DNA from: Tepidibacillus decaturensis
GTDB lineage: Bacteria; Bacillota; Bacilli; Tepidibacillales; Tepidibacillaceae
Assembly: GCF_001561915.1 (NCBI RefSeq)
Contig: NZ_LSKU01000001.1
Location: 1,935,185-1,967,838, forward strand
Direction: 5' to 3'
Length of the DNA: 32,654 nt
This document shows positions 23,897 to 32,611 of the stretch, one piece after another. Positions within the stretch are counted from its first letter, which is position 1, and each line of letters begins with the position of its first letter. The position numbers were made by a program, and so were the translations under genes. The notes below the pieces were generated by a model. It worked only from the letters and a program-made list of their open reading frames with translations. It had not been told where the DNA came from and made no database searches.

Positions 23897-25399
23897 TTAT
23901 TTTCCTCCAGTAGCGTAATACATGATTTTTTCCTGATCTGCTTCTTTTTGAGTTAATATTGCAGTTATTTGCCCTTCATGAACTACAATAATCCGATCAC
24001 TCATTCCCAGTATTTCAGGAAGTTCAGATGAAACCATAATAATGGTTACCCCTTGTTCAGTTAACTGATTCATGATATGGTAAATCTCTTTCTTTGCTCC
24101 AATATCTACTCCCCGAGTAGGTTCATCTAAAATCAAAATCTTCGGGTTAATACCTAGCCACTTACCAATTACAACCTTTTGTTGGTTTCCACCACTTAAT
24201 GATTTTACAACCTGTTCGTGACCAGATGTTTTGATAGATAATTTTCCAACAAGATCATCAACAAAAGCTTCTTCTATTTTGTTATTAACGATTGACTTAG
24301 TTGAGATTCGATCTAAATTTGGAAGGACAAGATTTTCTCTTACCGATAGCCCTAACACCAATCCTTCTTGTTTACGATCTTCTGTTACAAAACCAATTCC
24401 AGAAGCAATAGCATCATAAGGACTTTGAACCTTTATCTTTTGCCCATCGACATAAATATCACCACCATCTTTATTTATTCCAAAGATGGCCTCCACTATC
24501 TCTGTTCGTCCAGCTCCCATTAAGCCAGCAACTCCGATGATTTCTCCTTCGTAAGCCTCAAAAGATAAGTTTTGAAACTTCCCTTTTCTTGTTAGACCTT
24601 CTACACGAAGGCGTTCTTTTCCAATTTGAACATTTCTTTTGGGATAACGTTCTCCTAATTGCCTCCCTACCATCATTTTTACAATATCATCTAAATGAAC
24701 CTCAGAAATGAGTTTAGTTCCAATATATTGACCATCTCGCAAAACAGTAATTCGATCACATATTGTAAAAATTTCTTCCATGCGATGTGAAATATAAACT
24801 ATTCCTACCCCTTGATCCTTCAATTGTCGAATGACGGTAAATAAAGTTTTAATTTCTTTTTCTGTTAGTGCAGCAGTGGGCTCATCCATGATAATAACCT
24901 TTGCATTGAGAGAGATTGCCTTGGCGATTTCTATCATTTGTTGCATTCCAACAGATAATTCACCTGCAGGTATATCTGGGTCAATCTCAATTCCTAATCG
25001 TTTTAGGTATTCTTCAGTTTTTTGTTTCATCTCCTTATTGCGCAAAATTCCAGTTTTCACTAACCTTAGTTCTCTTCCTAAAAACATATTTTCTGCGACA
25101 GTAAGGTGAGGAATAATATTTAGTTCTTGATGAATGACAGCAATTCCAGCTTGTTCTGCTTCCTTTGGGCCCTTAAAATGAACTGCTTTTCCCCTAACAA
25201 AAACTTCCCCTGCATCTTTCTGATAGATTCCAGTTAAAATTTTCATTAAAGTAGATTTTCCTGCGCCATTTTCTCCCATAAGGGCATGGACTTCTCCTGA
25301 ACATATAGAAAAATCAACATTCTCCAAAACTTTTACATGAAAAAATGATTTATAAATCCCTTTCATTTCAATAAGGAGCTGGTTTGATTGATTTTCCAT
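23897..25399 (-). CDS. rbsA: Ribose ABC transporter double ATPase
   Basis: The 500-residue protein carries two ABC domains. The first has Walker [10 protein letters not shown] (42-50), signature [14 protein letters not shown] and Walker [12 protein letters not shown]. The second has the usual degenerate Walker A (GLMGAGRTE), signature [15 protein letters not shown] and [11 protein letters not shown]. This asymmetry is normal for RbsA-type sugar importers. GGGGGAG precedes the ATG. Confidence 0.95.
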   Translation of the reverse strand: MENQSNQLLIEMKGIYKSFFHVKVLENVDFSICSGEVHALMGENGAGKSTLMKILTGIYQKDAGEVFVRGKAVHFKGPKEAEQAGIAVIHQELNIIPHLTVAENMFLGRELRLVKTGILRNKEMKQKTEEYLKRLGIEIDPDIPAGELSVGMQQMIEIAKAISLNAKVIIMDEPTAALTEKEIKTLFTVIRQLKDQGVGIVYISHRMEEIFTICDRITVLRDGQYIGTKLISEVHLDDIVKMMVGRQLGERYPKRNVQIGKERLRVEGLTRKGKFQNLSFEAYEGEIIGVAGLMGAGRTEIVEAIFGINKDGGDIYVDGQKIKVQSPYDAIASGIGFVTEDRKQEGLVLGLSVRENLVLPNLDRISTKSIVNNKIEEAFVDDLVGKLSIKTSGHEQVVKSLSGGNQQKVVIGKWLGINPKILILDEPTRGVDIGAKKEIYHIMNQLTEQGVTIIMVSSELPEILGMSDRIIVVHEGQITAILTQKEADQEKIMYYATGGK

Positions 25400-25413
25400 T
25401 TTTTCTCCCCCTT

Positions 25414-25809
25414 TTAGAAGATAACACCTGCGTGTAAAACAATATTGGCATATGGTGTTGCTTCTCCAGTTCGGATTACAGCTTTGGCCCTTTTTGTTAA
25501 CTCTTTTAATTCTTCATGACTAAGATAATTTAGTTTTTGTTGATCAAATCTTTTTTTAACCTCAAGGTCTAGTGTTGGATTTTGATCCTTGATCTCATGT
25601 GCCAAGGTAACCTTTTCAACTACAATATCTTCTAAAATCACATCTAAAGTTTTGAGAAAACTTGGAAGACCTTGTTCTAAGGCTAAATCGATCCGCTTAA
25701 CCTCATCGGGAATGGGTAAGCCGCAATCAGCAATAACGATCATATCAGTATGACCCATTTTAGATAAAACCGTTGCAATTTCACTATTTAAAATGCCTCG
25801 CTTTTTCAT
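25414..25809 (-). CDS. rbsD: D-ribose pyranase
   Basis: The 131-residue enzyme interconverts the beta-pyranose and beta-furanose forms of ribose ahead of ribokinase. His20 in KMGHTD and the IADCGLPIP segment match the RbsD active site; [13 protein letters not shown] ends the protein as usual. Its ATG overlaps the rbsK stop (ATGA). Confidence 0.95.
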   Translation of the reverse strand: MKKRGILNSEIATVLSKMGHTDMIVIADCGLPIPDEVKRIDLALEQGLPSFLKTLDVILEDIVVEKVTLAHEIKDQNPTLDLEVKKRFDQQKLNYLSHEELKELTKRAKAVIRTGEATPYANIVLHAGVIF

Positions 25810-26720
25810 ATTTTTTCTTCCCCTCTAGTACGTAAAAATTGCTCTACTTCTATTTGCGTTGGCATACCATTTTGCGCTCCAAATTTTGTAACTGACAATG
25901 CACCAACTGCATTCCCATATTTGCATGCTTCTTTTAAATCTAATCCTTTACTTAATCCAACGGCTAAAGCACCATTGAATGAATCACCAGCACCTGTTGT
26001 ATCAACGACATCAACAGAATATCCTGGAATGTGTATCAATTCACCATCCTGGTAAAAATAGACACCATCTTCTCCTTTGGTTACAATAAACTGACTTCCT
26101 CTTCTTTTCATAAAAGAATGTAAGTCTTCAACTGAAGAATCAAAAAAATACATTAATTCATGTTCATTTGGTGTAATGTAATCAATTAAATGAATTAACT
26201 GATCAGGAAGAGGCTTTATAGGTGCTGGATTTAGAATGACCGGAATCTTATATTTTTTCGCAATCTCTGCCGCCTTCATCACAGTTTCTAAAGGAATTTC
26301 AAGTTGAAGTAAAACAATATCACTTTTTGCAATAACATCTTCTAATAATTCAATCTTTTCTGGTGTTAAAGCAATATTTGCACCAGGTATAACTATAATA
26401 CTATTATCTCCCTTTGAAACTGTTATAGTAGCTGTACCTGTAGTTAGTCCTGTAATTACCTCAATATTATCTATTATTACTCCCTGTTTTTTTAGGTGAG
26501 AAATTAACTCTTTTCCAAAAGGGTCATCACCAACACACCCAATCATTCTGACTTCTGCACCTAATCTAGCAGTTGCGACAGCCTGGTTTGCTCCTTTACC
26601 GCCTGGAATCATTGAAAAATGTTTCCCAATTACAGTTTCACCCGTCTTAGGAATGACCATTGTTTCAGTTACTAAATCCATATTGATACTACCAATTACA
26701 GTAATTTTTGGTCTGTTCAT
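25806..26720 (-). CDS. rbsK: Ribokinase
   Basis: The 304-residue PfkB-family kinase makes ribose-5-phosphate. GSINMDLV and [15 protein letters not shown] near the N-terminus and [14 protein letters not shown] (anion hole and catalytic Asp) near the C-terminus are clear. AAGGGGGA precedes the ATG, and the stop overlaps rbsD by 4 nt. Confidence 0.95.
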   Translation of the reverse strand: MNRPKITVIGSINMDLVTETMVIPKTGETVIGKHFSMIPGGKGANQAVATARLGAEVRMIGCVGDDPFGKELISHLKKQGVIIDNIEVITGLTTGTATITVSKGDNSIIVIPGANIALTPEKIELLEDVIAKSDIVLLQLEIPLETVMKAAEIAKKYKIPVILNPAPIKPLPDQLIHLIDYITPNEHELMYFFDSSVEDLHSFMKRRGSQFIVTKGEDGVYFYQDGELIHIPGYSVDVVDTTGAGDSFNGALAVGLSKGLDLKEACKYGNAVGALSVTKFGAQNGMPTQIEVEQFLRTRGEEKI

Positions 26721-26737
26721 TCATATCCCCCTTGCTG

Positions 26738-27721
26738 TCAAGCTCTTTTCGTAGATTCTCTTTTAATTAGTTGTATATCCAATTCATAATAAGTTTGTTT
26801 AATTGCTTTTCCTTCAATTAAATTGATGAGTATATGTGTTGCTAATTCACCCATCCTATATATAGGTTGAGCAATTGTGGTTAACTCTGGAATTGTCATT
26901 TCCCCTAAGGCAATACCATCAAAACCAATAATAGATAAGTCATCTGGTATTTTTCTACCTAACTGATGCGCAGCTTTAATTGCGCCAACGGCCATTACAT
27001 CATTTCCTGCGAAAATTCCATCTATTTCAGGAAATTTATTCAATAATTTTTTTGTTACTTCAGTTGCAGTTCTCATGTTGTAATTCCCATGAATTATTAA
27101 TTCTTCATGAAACCATGGCTCATTGCTTACTTCTTCTATATATCCTTTAAATCTTTGCTCAGCATTTATATTTCTATCAGGCCCTTTAATGTGAGCAATC
27201 ACTCTGCACCCAATTTCTTTTAAGTATTTTGTCGCTAATTTACCACCTTCATAGTTCTTAGTGATAACTGTTGGAATGTTTTTATTTATTGCTCGATCTA
27301 CAACAACAATAGGTATTTCCAATCCTTCAACTTGTTGTTTATTTAATGAATTCGTAGCTAGAATAACTCCATCAATATATTTTTGTTTCAAATTTTCAAT
27401 ATAGATCTGTTCTTTCTCTACTTGTTCTTCCGAATTATAGAATAAAAGTGTATAACCACTTCTATTAGCGACATCTTCTACAGCCTTTGCTAATTCAGGA
27501 AAAAAGGGGTTTGTAATATCCGGTAATATCAATCCTAATGTTTTAGAACTTTTTTTGTATAAACTTCTTGCTACTGCATTAGGTTTATAATTTAATGATT
27601 TAATCACTTCTAAAACCTTTTGTTTGGTTTCTTCATTTACATAACCATTTTTGTTTAAAACTCTAGATACTGTTGCTACGGAAACATTTGCATGTTTAGC
27701 CACATCTCTGATAGTAGTCAT
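26738..27721 (-). CDS. rbsR: LacI-family ribose operon repressor
   Basis: The 327-residue regulator has a LacI HTH (TIRDVAKHANVSVATVSRVLN) and hinge (KPNAVARSLYKK), then a periplasmic-binding-like effector domain with GFDGIALGEM near its end. ATG 27721 is used because AGGAGGG sits 5 nt upstream; the alternative GTG at 27727 touches that site. First gene of the operon. Two perfect operator palindromes just upstream make autorepression very likely, with ribose as the expected inducer. Confidence 0.93.
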   Translation of the reverse strand: MTTIRDVAKHANVSVATVSRVLNKNGYVNEETKQKVLEVIKSLNYKPNAVARSLYKKSSKTLGLILPDITNPFFPELAKAVEDVANRSGYTLLFYNSEEQVEKEQIYIENLKQKYIDGVILATNSLNKQQVEGLEIPIVVVDRAINKNIPTVITKNYEGGKLATKYLKEIGCRVIAHIKGPDRNINAEQRFKGYIEEVSNEPWFHEELIIHGNYNMRTATEVTKKLLNKFPEIDGIFAGNDVMAVGAIKAAHQLGRKIPDDLSIIGFDGIALGEMTIPELTTIAQPIYRMGELATHILINLIEGKAIKQTYYELDIQLIKRESTKRA

Positions 27722-27735
27722 ATTCACCCTCCTTG

Positions 27736-27749
27736 TGTAACCGGTTACA
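27736..27749. promoter_or_regulatory. RbsR operator O1 / cre-like site
   Basis: TGTAACCGGTTACA is a perfect palindrome immediately upstream of the rbsR ribosome binding site. It has the TGNAANCGNWWNCA pattern of a CcpA cre site as well as a LacI-family operator. Confidence 0.85.
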
Positions 27750-27771
27750 TATATTTTTAAAAAAAAATAAT

Positions 27772-27787
27772 ATGTAACCGGTTACAT
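27772..27787. promoter_or_regulatory. RbsR operator O2 / cre-like site over the start point
   Basis: ATGTAACCGGTTACAT, the same palindrome extended by one pair, is centred 37 bp from O1. It overlaps the predicted transcription start near 27785. Confidence 0.85.
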
Positions 27788-27791
27788 GTTT

Positions 27792-27821
27792 ATTTTAAAT
27801 CATAAATAGGTTTGAAGTCAA
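27792..27821 (-). promoter_or_regulatory. rbs operon promoter
   Basis: TTGACT (27816-27821) and TAAAAT (27792-27797) are 18 bp apart on the minus strand. Both operators lie downstream of the -10, as expected for roadblock or looping repression. Confidence 0.75.
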
Positions 27822-27832
27822 TGACTAATTTC

Positions 27833-27884
27833 TAAATAAAAAGGGCTTTCCTCAGTCTACTATAAGACTTTTGGGACAGCCCTT
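27833..27884 (-). terminator. Terminator of the met operon
   Basis: AAGGGCT pairs with AGCCCTT (27841-27847 with 27878-27884), with inner CC/GG and AGTC/GACT pairs extending the stem. It is followed on the minus strand by TTTTATTT. It lies about 30 bp after the M20 gene stop. Confidence 0.82.
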
Positions 27885-27915
27885 CTTTCATCTCTTACCA
27901 AAAGATTTAGCTTTT

Positions 27916-29118
27916 TCAATTTATTGCTTTTCTTTGCTTGAATTCTTCTTTTATCTCTTGTAACAGGCTTTCATCTACAAGTAATTGTAAACCTGTTAAA
28001 GCTAATGCTTTAGCGCCTAGGACTAACGCTTGATCTCCTTCAGTTGAACAAGCAGCTTCACGAAAAGCTACCGTATGCCCAACAAGGTTAGATGGACCAA
28101 TTTTAATATAGGGATGAATGGTTGGCACCACTTGACTGATATTGCCTGTATCTGTTGATCCTAGCCCTTTTCGTTCCGTCGTATCTACTTGTTCTCCAAG
28201 CGATTCCAATTGTTCTTGAAATACTCGATCAAAGCGACGATTAAAAAGTAGGTTATCTACTGGATTTTGAAAAGCAATCACATTTACTTTTGTTCCAGTT
28301 GCATGTGCCGCACCTTCAGCTACAGCCTTTACTTTGTTTGTTACTTCATTTAAAGTTTCCCTTGTTGCTGCTCGAATGAAGAAACGTGCCTTGGCATATT
28401 CAGGGACAATATTTGGTGCATACCCGCCATGTGTGATGATGCCATGAATCCGAACATCACTTGGAACATGCTGACGTAAGGCATTGATTCCATTAAACAA
28501 TTGAATCACGCCATCTAACGCATTACGACCCTCCTCAGGTGAAGCAGCTGCATGAGCAGGTTTTCCTATATATTCGAAGTCTAAGGGGTCTACTGCCAAG
28601 GATGAACCCGTTATACTTGTTCGATTAGAAGGATGGACCATCATGCAGGCATCAATTCCCTGTAGCAACCCTTCTCTTACAAAGCTGCCTTTTGCACTTC
28701 CATTTGGTCCTCCTTCCTCAGCAGGGGTCCCCAATACGACTACTTCTCCTCCAATCTCATCGATCACTTTACTTAGAGCAATCGCTGCTGCAACACTTGT
28801 AGTTCCTATAATATTGTGACCACAGGCATGACCAAGTCCAGGTAAGGCATCATATTCTGCTAAATAACCAATAGTAGCCCCTTCTCCTTTACTAGATTTC
28901 TTTCGAGCGAGAAAGGCGGTCTTATGACCTGCCATTCCTTTTTCCACAATAAAACCTTCTTTTTCTAATGTTTCTGTTAATAGACTTGATGCAAAGAATT
29001 CTTCATTACCAATCTCAGGATTGGCATGAATCTGATGACTAATAGTGATGTATTTTTCTTTTTCACCGTCTACAAATTGAAGAATTTGTTCTCTATATTT
29101 TGTGTCTTTTTGAACCAT
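27916..29118 (-). CDS. M20-family amidohydrolase (AbgB/PM20D2-like)
   Basis: The 400-residue metallo-amidohydrolase shows the M20 metal motifs AEYDALPGLGHACGHN and TPAEEGGPNGSAK, and a dimerisation lid domain (KPAHAAASPEEGRNALD). Relatives cleave N-acyl or aminobenzoyl amino acids and dipeptides. It is last in a SAM-riboswitch operon after metNIQ, so hydrolysis of an N-acylated or peptide-bound sulfur amino acid taken up by the transporter is a reasonable inference. No signal peptide is present. GGAGAGGAG precedes the ATG. Confidence 0.85.
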   Translation of the reverse strand: MVQKDTKYREQILQFVDGEKEKYITISHQIHANPEIGNEEFFASSLLTETLEKEGFIVEKGMAGHKTAFLARKKSSKGEGATIGYLAEYDALPGLGHACGHNIIGTTSVAAAIALSKVIDEIGGEVVVLGTPAEEGGPNGSAKGSFVREGLLQGIDACMMVHPSNRTSITGSSLAVDPLDFEYIGKPAHAAASPEEGRNALDGVIQLFNGINALRQHVPSDVRIHGIITHGGYAPNIVPEYAKARFFIRAATRETLNEVTNKVKAVAEGAAHATGTKVNVIAFQNPVDNLLFNRRFDRVFQEQLESLGEQVDTTERKGLGSTDTGNISQVVPTIHPYIKIGPSNLVGHTVAFREAACSTEGDQALVLGAKALALTGLQLLVDESLLQEIKEEFKQRKAIN

Positions 29119-29183
29119 GTTATCTAGGCTCCTCTCCTACATTTAATCCGCTCATTTTCTTCAATTGACTCCAAGGTTAAAGG

Positions 29184-30020
29184 TTATTTACTTTCTAATT
29201 CACTCACTGGAATAAAGGTTGGAATAATGGCACCTTTATATGTGTTTTTAATAAATTCTGCTACATCATCCTGTTGATAAAGTTCTGCGATTTTTTTAAA
29301 TACTTCTTTATCCTTATCTTCTGAACGAACTGCAATGATATTGATATAAGGTTTGGCTGTTTTATCCTCTAAATAAATGGAATCTTCTACAGGGTTAAAT
29401 CCTGCCTCTGTTGCATAACCATTGTTGATGACGGAGGCAGCCACATCAGGTAAAACCCTTGGTGTTTGTCCTGCGGTTAATGGCGTAATTTTTATACCTT
29501 TTGGATTCTCAACAATACTTTCTAAATCACCAATTCCATTAAAACCATCTTTTAGCTTAATCAAGCCAGCGGATTGTAGCAAAAGCAATGCGCGACCCAT
29601 ATTGGTTGCATCATCTGGTACTGCAATTTCAGCTCCATTTGGAATCTCTTCTGGGGATTTATATTTATCTGAATACAGCCCCATAGGAGCAATTAAAGTT
29701 GTGGCAAGTGGAGCCAAATCTAAATTCTTTGTTTTAATAAAATCTACAAAATATGCGTAAGTTTGAAATGCATTTAAATCAATATCTCCGTCAGCTAATG
29801 CCATATTTGGACGGACATAATCGGAAAACTCTACGATTTCAATATTAATTCCTTCTTTTGCAGCTTTTTCTTTCAAATATGGCCAAATTCGATCCCCACT
29901 ACTAACCCCTACTTTGATCGTCACTTCTTTTTCTCCAGCTGTTTCAGTAGAGCTACAACCTGTTAAAACACTCCCAATTGCTAAAACAAAGAATAAAATC
30001 ATTGCTAATGTCTTTTTCAT
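29184..30020 (-). CDS. metQ: Methionine ABC transporter substrate-binding lipoprotein
   Basis: The 278-residue lipoprotein has lipobox VLTGC (Cys22) and the NlpA/MetQ fold: KVGVSSGDRIWPYL, LADGDIDLNAFQTYAYF, IAVPDDATNMGRALLLLQSAGLI and NNGYATEAGF. It binds L- or D-methionine or its sulfoxide outside the cell for MetNI. AAGGGGAAAAC precedes the ATG. Confidence 0.93.
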   Translation of the reverse strand: MKKTLAMILFFVLAIGSVLTGCSSTETAGEKEVTIKVGVSSGDRIWPYLKEKAAKEGINIEIVEFSDYVRPNMALADGDIDLNAFQTYAYFVDFIKTKNLDLAPLATTLIAPMGLYSDKYKSPEEIPNGAEIAVPDDATNMGRALLLLQSAGLIKLKDGFNGIGDLESIVENPKGIKITPLTAGQTPRVLPDVAASVINNGYATEAGFNPVEDSIYLEDKTAKPYINIIAVRSEDKDKEVFKKIAELYQQDDVAEFIKNTYKGAIIPTFIPVSELESK

Positions 30021-30037
30021 ATTTGTTTTCCCCTTTC

Positions 30038-30700
30038 TTATCTTCTTCTAATTTTTCTAGATAATATATTTCCAAGACTTTGGAATCCTTGAACAAGAAT
30101 AATTAATAAAACTACTGTAACGAACATGATCACCGTTTCAAACCGCTGATAACCATAGGCAATGGCCAAATCTCCAAGGCCACCTCCACCAACAGCTCCT
30201 GCCATTGCTGATGCCCCTACTAAACCAATAATAGCAATCGTAATGCCAAGGACAATGGATGCTAGCGCTTCAGGTAGAAGGATAGTAAAAATAATTTGCC
30301 AAGGTGTTGCACCCATTGCTTCTGCTGCTTCAATTACTCCTGGATCAACTTCTAATAAAGATTGTTCAACTAATCTAGCAATATAAGGTCCTGAATAAAA
30401 AACCAGTGGAACAATAGCTGCTGCTGTTCCGATTGAGGTTCCTACAATCAAACGAGTAAGCGGAATGATTGCAACCATTAAAATAATAAAGGGAACCGAA
30501 CGAAACACATTGATAATCGCATTTAAAATCGTAAATACGACTGTATTTTCCAAAAGATTCCCTTTTCTCGTGACTACAAGAGCTATCCCCAATGGAAAAC
30601 CGATAAAAAGTGCAAAGACTAAAGAAAAACCAACCATAGTTAAAGTTTCTACCAAGGCTTCAGAAATTTTTGGCCAAAGGTTATTCCAATCAACTTGCAT
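30038..30700 (-). CDS. metI: Methionine ABC transporter permease
   Basis: The 220-residue permease has about five transmembrane helices and the EAA-loop region VIEAAEAMGATPWQII that contacts MetN. VGASAMAGAVGGGGLGDLAIAYGYQRF is the MetI signature. Its start overlaps the metN end by 11 nt, with AAAGAGGTG inside metN. Confidence 0.93.
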   Translation of the reverse strand: MQVDWNNLWPKISEALVETLTMVGFSLVFALFIGFPLGIALVVTRKGNLLENTVVFTILNAIINVFRSVPFIILMVAIIPLTRLIVGTSIGTAAAIVPLVFYSGPYIARLVEQSLLEVDPGVIEAAEAMGATPWQIIFTILLPEALASIVLGITIAIIGLVGASAMAGAVGGGGLGDLAIAYGYQRFETVIMFVTVVLLIILVQGFQSLGNILSRKIRRR

Positions 30701-31721
30701 CTGCCAACACCTCTTTTACCGTTACGGTTGATTGATTTAGATACATGATCGCTCTGTTAATTTCCGATTGAGCTCCACGAAACTCCACAATCAAATTACC
30801 AAATGGAACCTCTTGTAATTCTGTGATGTGACCAAATAATACATTGATATCAACATTAAACCGTTTGGAAACTTGAGATAAAATGGGTTCTCCTGCCGTA
30901 TCTCCTACAAAAACAATGCGATGGATTTGTCTTTCACCATCTTGGTTTTCAAGAAGTTTTTTAATTGATTGAGGAATTTCATCATGCATTACTGTACTTA
31001 CAAAGTTTTTTGCAGTTTGAGTTTTTGGTGTGGCAAACACCTCAAAAATACTGCCCTGTTCCACAATCTGACCATCTTCAATCACTGCAACTCGATCACA
31101 TATTTCCCGAATCACATTCATTTCATGAGTGATCATCAAAATGGTGATATTGTATTCGCGATTAACTCGCTTTAATAATTCAAGAATAGACATCGTTGTT
31201 TGCGGGTCAAGTGCTGAAGTAGGCTCATCACATAATAATACTTCAGGTTCTGTGGCCAGTGCCCTTGCGATCCCAACCCGTTGTTTTTGACCACCAGATA
31301 ATTGATCAGGGTAATAGTCTGCTTTATCTTCTAATCCAACGAATGTTAACAATTCTTCTACTTTCTTCTTGATTTGTTCTTTTGGCATATTTGCTAATTT
31401 CAAGGGATAAGCGATATTGCCAAAAACAGTTCTTGAGTTCAATAGATTAAAATGTTGGAAGATCATACCAATGTTCTGTCTTGCCTTCCTTAATTCTGCT
31501 TTAGATAAACTAGTCAAATCTTGATCTTTTACGATGACTTTCCCAGTTGTTGGTTTTTCTAACAAATTGACGGTGCGAAGTAGTGAACTTTTACCTGCTC
31601 CACTAAAACCAATCACGCCAAAGATTTCTCCATGTTCAACAACTAAGTTGATTCCTTTTAAGGCCTCAATCTTTTGTCCACCACTATGATAGACTTTCGT
31701 TATATTTTCTAATTTAATCAT
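30690..31721 (-). CDS. metN: Methionine ABC transporter ATPase
   Basis: The 343-residue protein has one ABC domain with Walker A GFSGAGKSS (38-46), signature LSGGQKQRVGIARAL and Walker B VLLCDEPTSALD. A C-terminal NIL domain (about 265-343) in relatives binds methionine and inhibits transport. ATG 31721 follows GGAGG with 6 nt spacing; the longer frame to 31826 runs through repeat copy B and is rejected. First gene of metNIQ plus the amidohydrolase. Confidence 0.95.
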   Translation of the reverse strand: MIKLENITKVYHSGGQKIEALKGINLVVEHGEIFGVIGFSGAGKSSLLRTVNLLEKPTTGKVIVKDQDLTSLSKAELRKARQNIGMIFQHFNLLNSRTVFGNIAYPLKLANMPKEQIKKKVEELLTFVGLEDKADYYPDQLSGGQKQRVGIARALATEPEVLLCDEPTSALDPQTTMSILELLKRVNREYNITILMITHEMNVIREICDRVAVIEDGQIVEQGSIFEVFATPKTQTAKNFVSTVMHDEIPQSIKKLLENQDGERQIHRIVFVGDTAGEPILSQVSKRFNVDINVLFGHITELQEVPFGNLIVEFRGAQSEINRAIMYLNQSTVTVKEVLADAS

Positions 31722-31759
31722 CTCGATCCTCCTTCTTCTGTACAATTTAGACATGTAAG

Positions 31760-31846
31760 ATAGCCCACAAAAGTGACGCTTTTGTTCATTGCATATTCCG
31801 ATTACTTTTGCGGGATCCCATTCCAATAATGAAAAGAAAGTTATAC
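31760..31846. repeat. Structured intergenic repeat, copy B
   Basis: It shares identical blocks with copy A: 31760-31778, 31794-31814, 31816-31822 and 31833-31846. Its 15-nt tip (31779-31793) is different. It lies in the metN leader, between the S-box terminator and the metN ribosome binding site. Transcribed with metN it is read on the minus strand, where the 11-bp stem is fully paired with one G-U. Confidence 0.75.
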
Positions 31847-31860
31847 ATTCCTTAACATTA

Positions 31861-32031
31861 AAAAACCCTCTTCTTACACACGATAAGAAGAGGGTTCACA
31901 TACAAAATGAGTACACTCTTCTTATCTACCAAGCTTTTAAGCTTGCAGGAATTGGCACAGTATTCTCATAAGGAGAACCCGCTGCCGAGGTTTCAAAGGG
32001 CCAGTCCCTCCACCTCTCTGGATAAGAAGAT
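31861..32031 (-). promoter_or_regulatory. SAM-I (S-box) riboswitch controlling metNIQ and the amidohydrolase
   Basis: On the minus strand the conserved S-box core is present: CTTATCCAGAGAGGTGGAGG, GACTGGCCC, GAAACCTCGGCAGC, GTGCCAATTCC and a closing GATAAGAAG. The P1 arms are about 32022-32030 and 31916-31926. A terminator (CCCTCTTCTTA with TAAGAAGAGGG, 31866-31894, then T6) follows and shares GATAAGAAG with P1, so binding SAM should switch transcription off. Confidence 0.96.
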
Positions 32032-32064
32032 TTGCTATTCAATTTTTTACTTGGAATGACTAGT

Positions 32065-32093
32065 ATATTAAAGCATGAAAAAACAATTGTCAA
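32065..32093 (-). promoter_or_regulatory. Promoter of the met operon
   Basis: TTGACA (32088-32093) and TAATAT (32065-32070) are 17 bp apart on the minus strand, placing the start near 32058, just ahead of the S-box. Confidence 0.82.
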
Positions 32094-32200
32094 CATAAAT
32101 TCATCACAAAACTTTTTTGGTCCAAAACCCTTTCTTTTTCCGATCTACCCTAAAGATTTAGGTTCCAATTGTTTCAAGTTCACTTACAAAAACCCCCAAT

Positions 32201-32230
32201 TTCATATTTAAAGGAAAAAGTTGATATAAT
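32201..32230 (+). promoter_or_regulatory. Promoter of the DUF3055 gene
   Basis: A perfect -10 TATAAT (32225-32230) has a weak -35 TTCATA (32201-32206) 18 bp upstream. The rest of 32094-32200 shows nothing I can support. Confidence 0.55.
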
Positions 32231-32266
32231 ACTTGTGAAAATATCCAGCGAAAGGATTGAAACTAG

Positions 32267-32539
32267 ATGAATGAGAAGATGTTTGTCCTTTATGAAGAAA
32301 CAGAAAAAACAGAGATTAAATATATTAGCTTTGTTGGTGCCTCAAATTCAAAGTTTGATTTGGCCATCATTCACACCGGTCGTTTTTACGGTAAAAATTT
32401 AGTGATCAATATTCAATCTGGTATAACCGCGATTATTGGCAAAGATGATTTAGAAGAACCAGGCTTTTTAGAAGAAGCTTATCAAATCACGGAAGAAGAA
32501 GCAAAAGATCTTTATGACTATTTAATTCAATATTATTGA
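32267..32539 (+). CDS. DUF3055 (SAV0927-like) small protein
   Basis: The 90-residue cytosolic protein matches the pattern I recall for DUF3055: YISFVGASNSKFDLAII, YGKNLVINIQSG and AIIGKDDLEEPGFLEEAY, with a C-terminal helix (EEEAKDLYDYL). Members are common in Bacillales and have no established function. AAAGGATTG precedes the ATG. No partner gene is visible in the window. Confidence 0.8.
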   Translation: MNEKMFVLYEETEKTEIKYISFVGASNSKFDLAIIHTGRFYGKNLVINIQSGITAIIGKDDLEEPGFLEEAYQITEEEAKDLYDYLIQYY

Positions 32540-32611
32540 TGATGAAAAATTTGTATCTTTACCTCCTTTTCCAATTTGTATTACAATAATACAGTTGATT
32601 AGGAGGTTTTA

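Noticed and set aside
23516-23956. A 146-residue plus-strand ORF inside rbsC
   Set aside because: It is a shadow of the permease gene with a Lys/Ile/Pro-rich composition and no ribosome binding site.
27841-27884. Paired ends resembling a tiny IS or MITE (AGGGCTTTCC... / AGGGCTGTCCC...)
   Set aside because: The arrangement fits an extended hairpin followed by a T-run immediately after the met operon; no target duplication or second copy was seen, so a terminator is the simpler reading.
31722-31826. N-terminal extension of MetN
   Set aside because: It would translate repeat copy B, and the ATG at 31721 has its own GGAGG and matches the family start.
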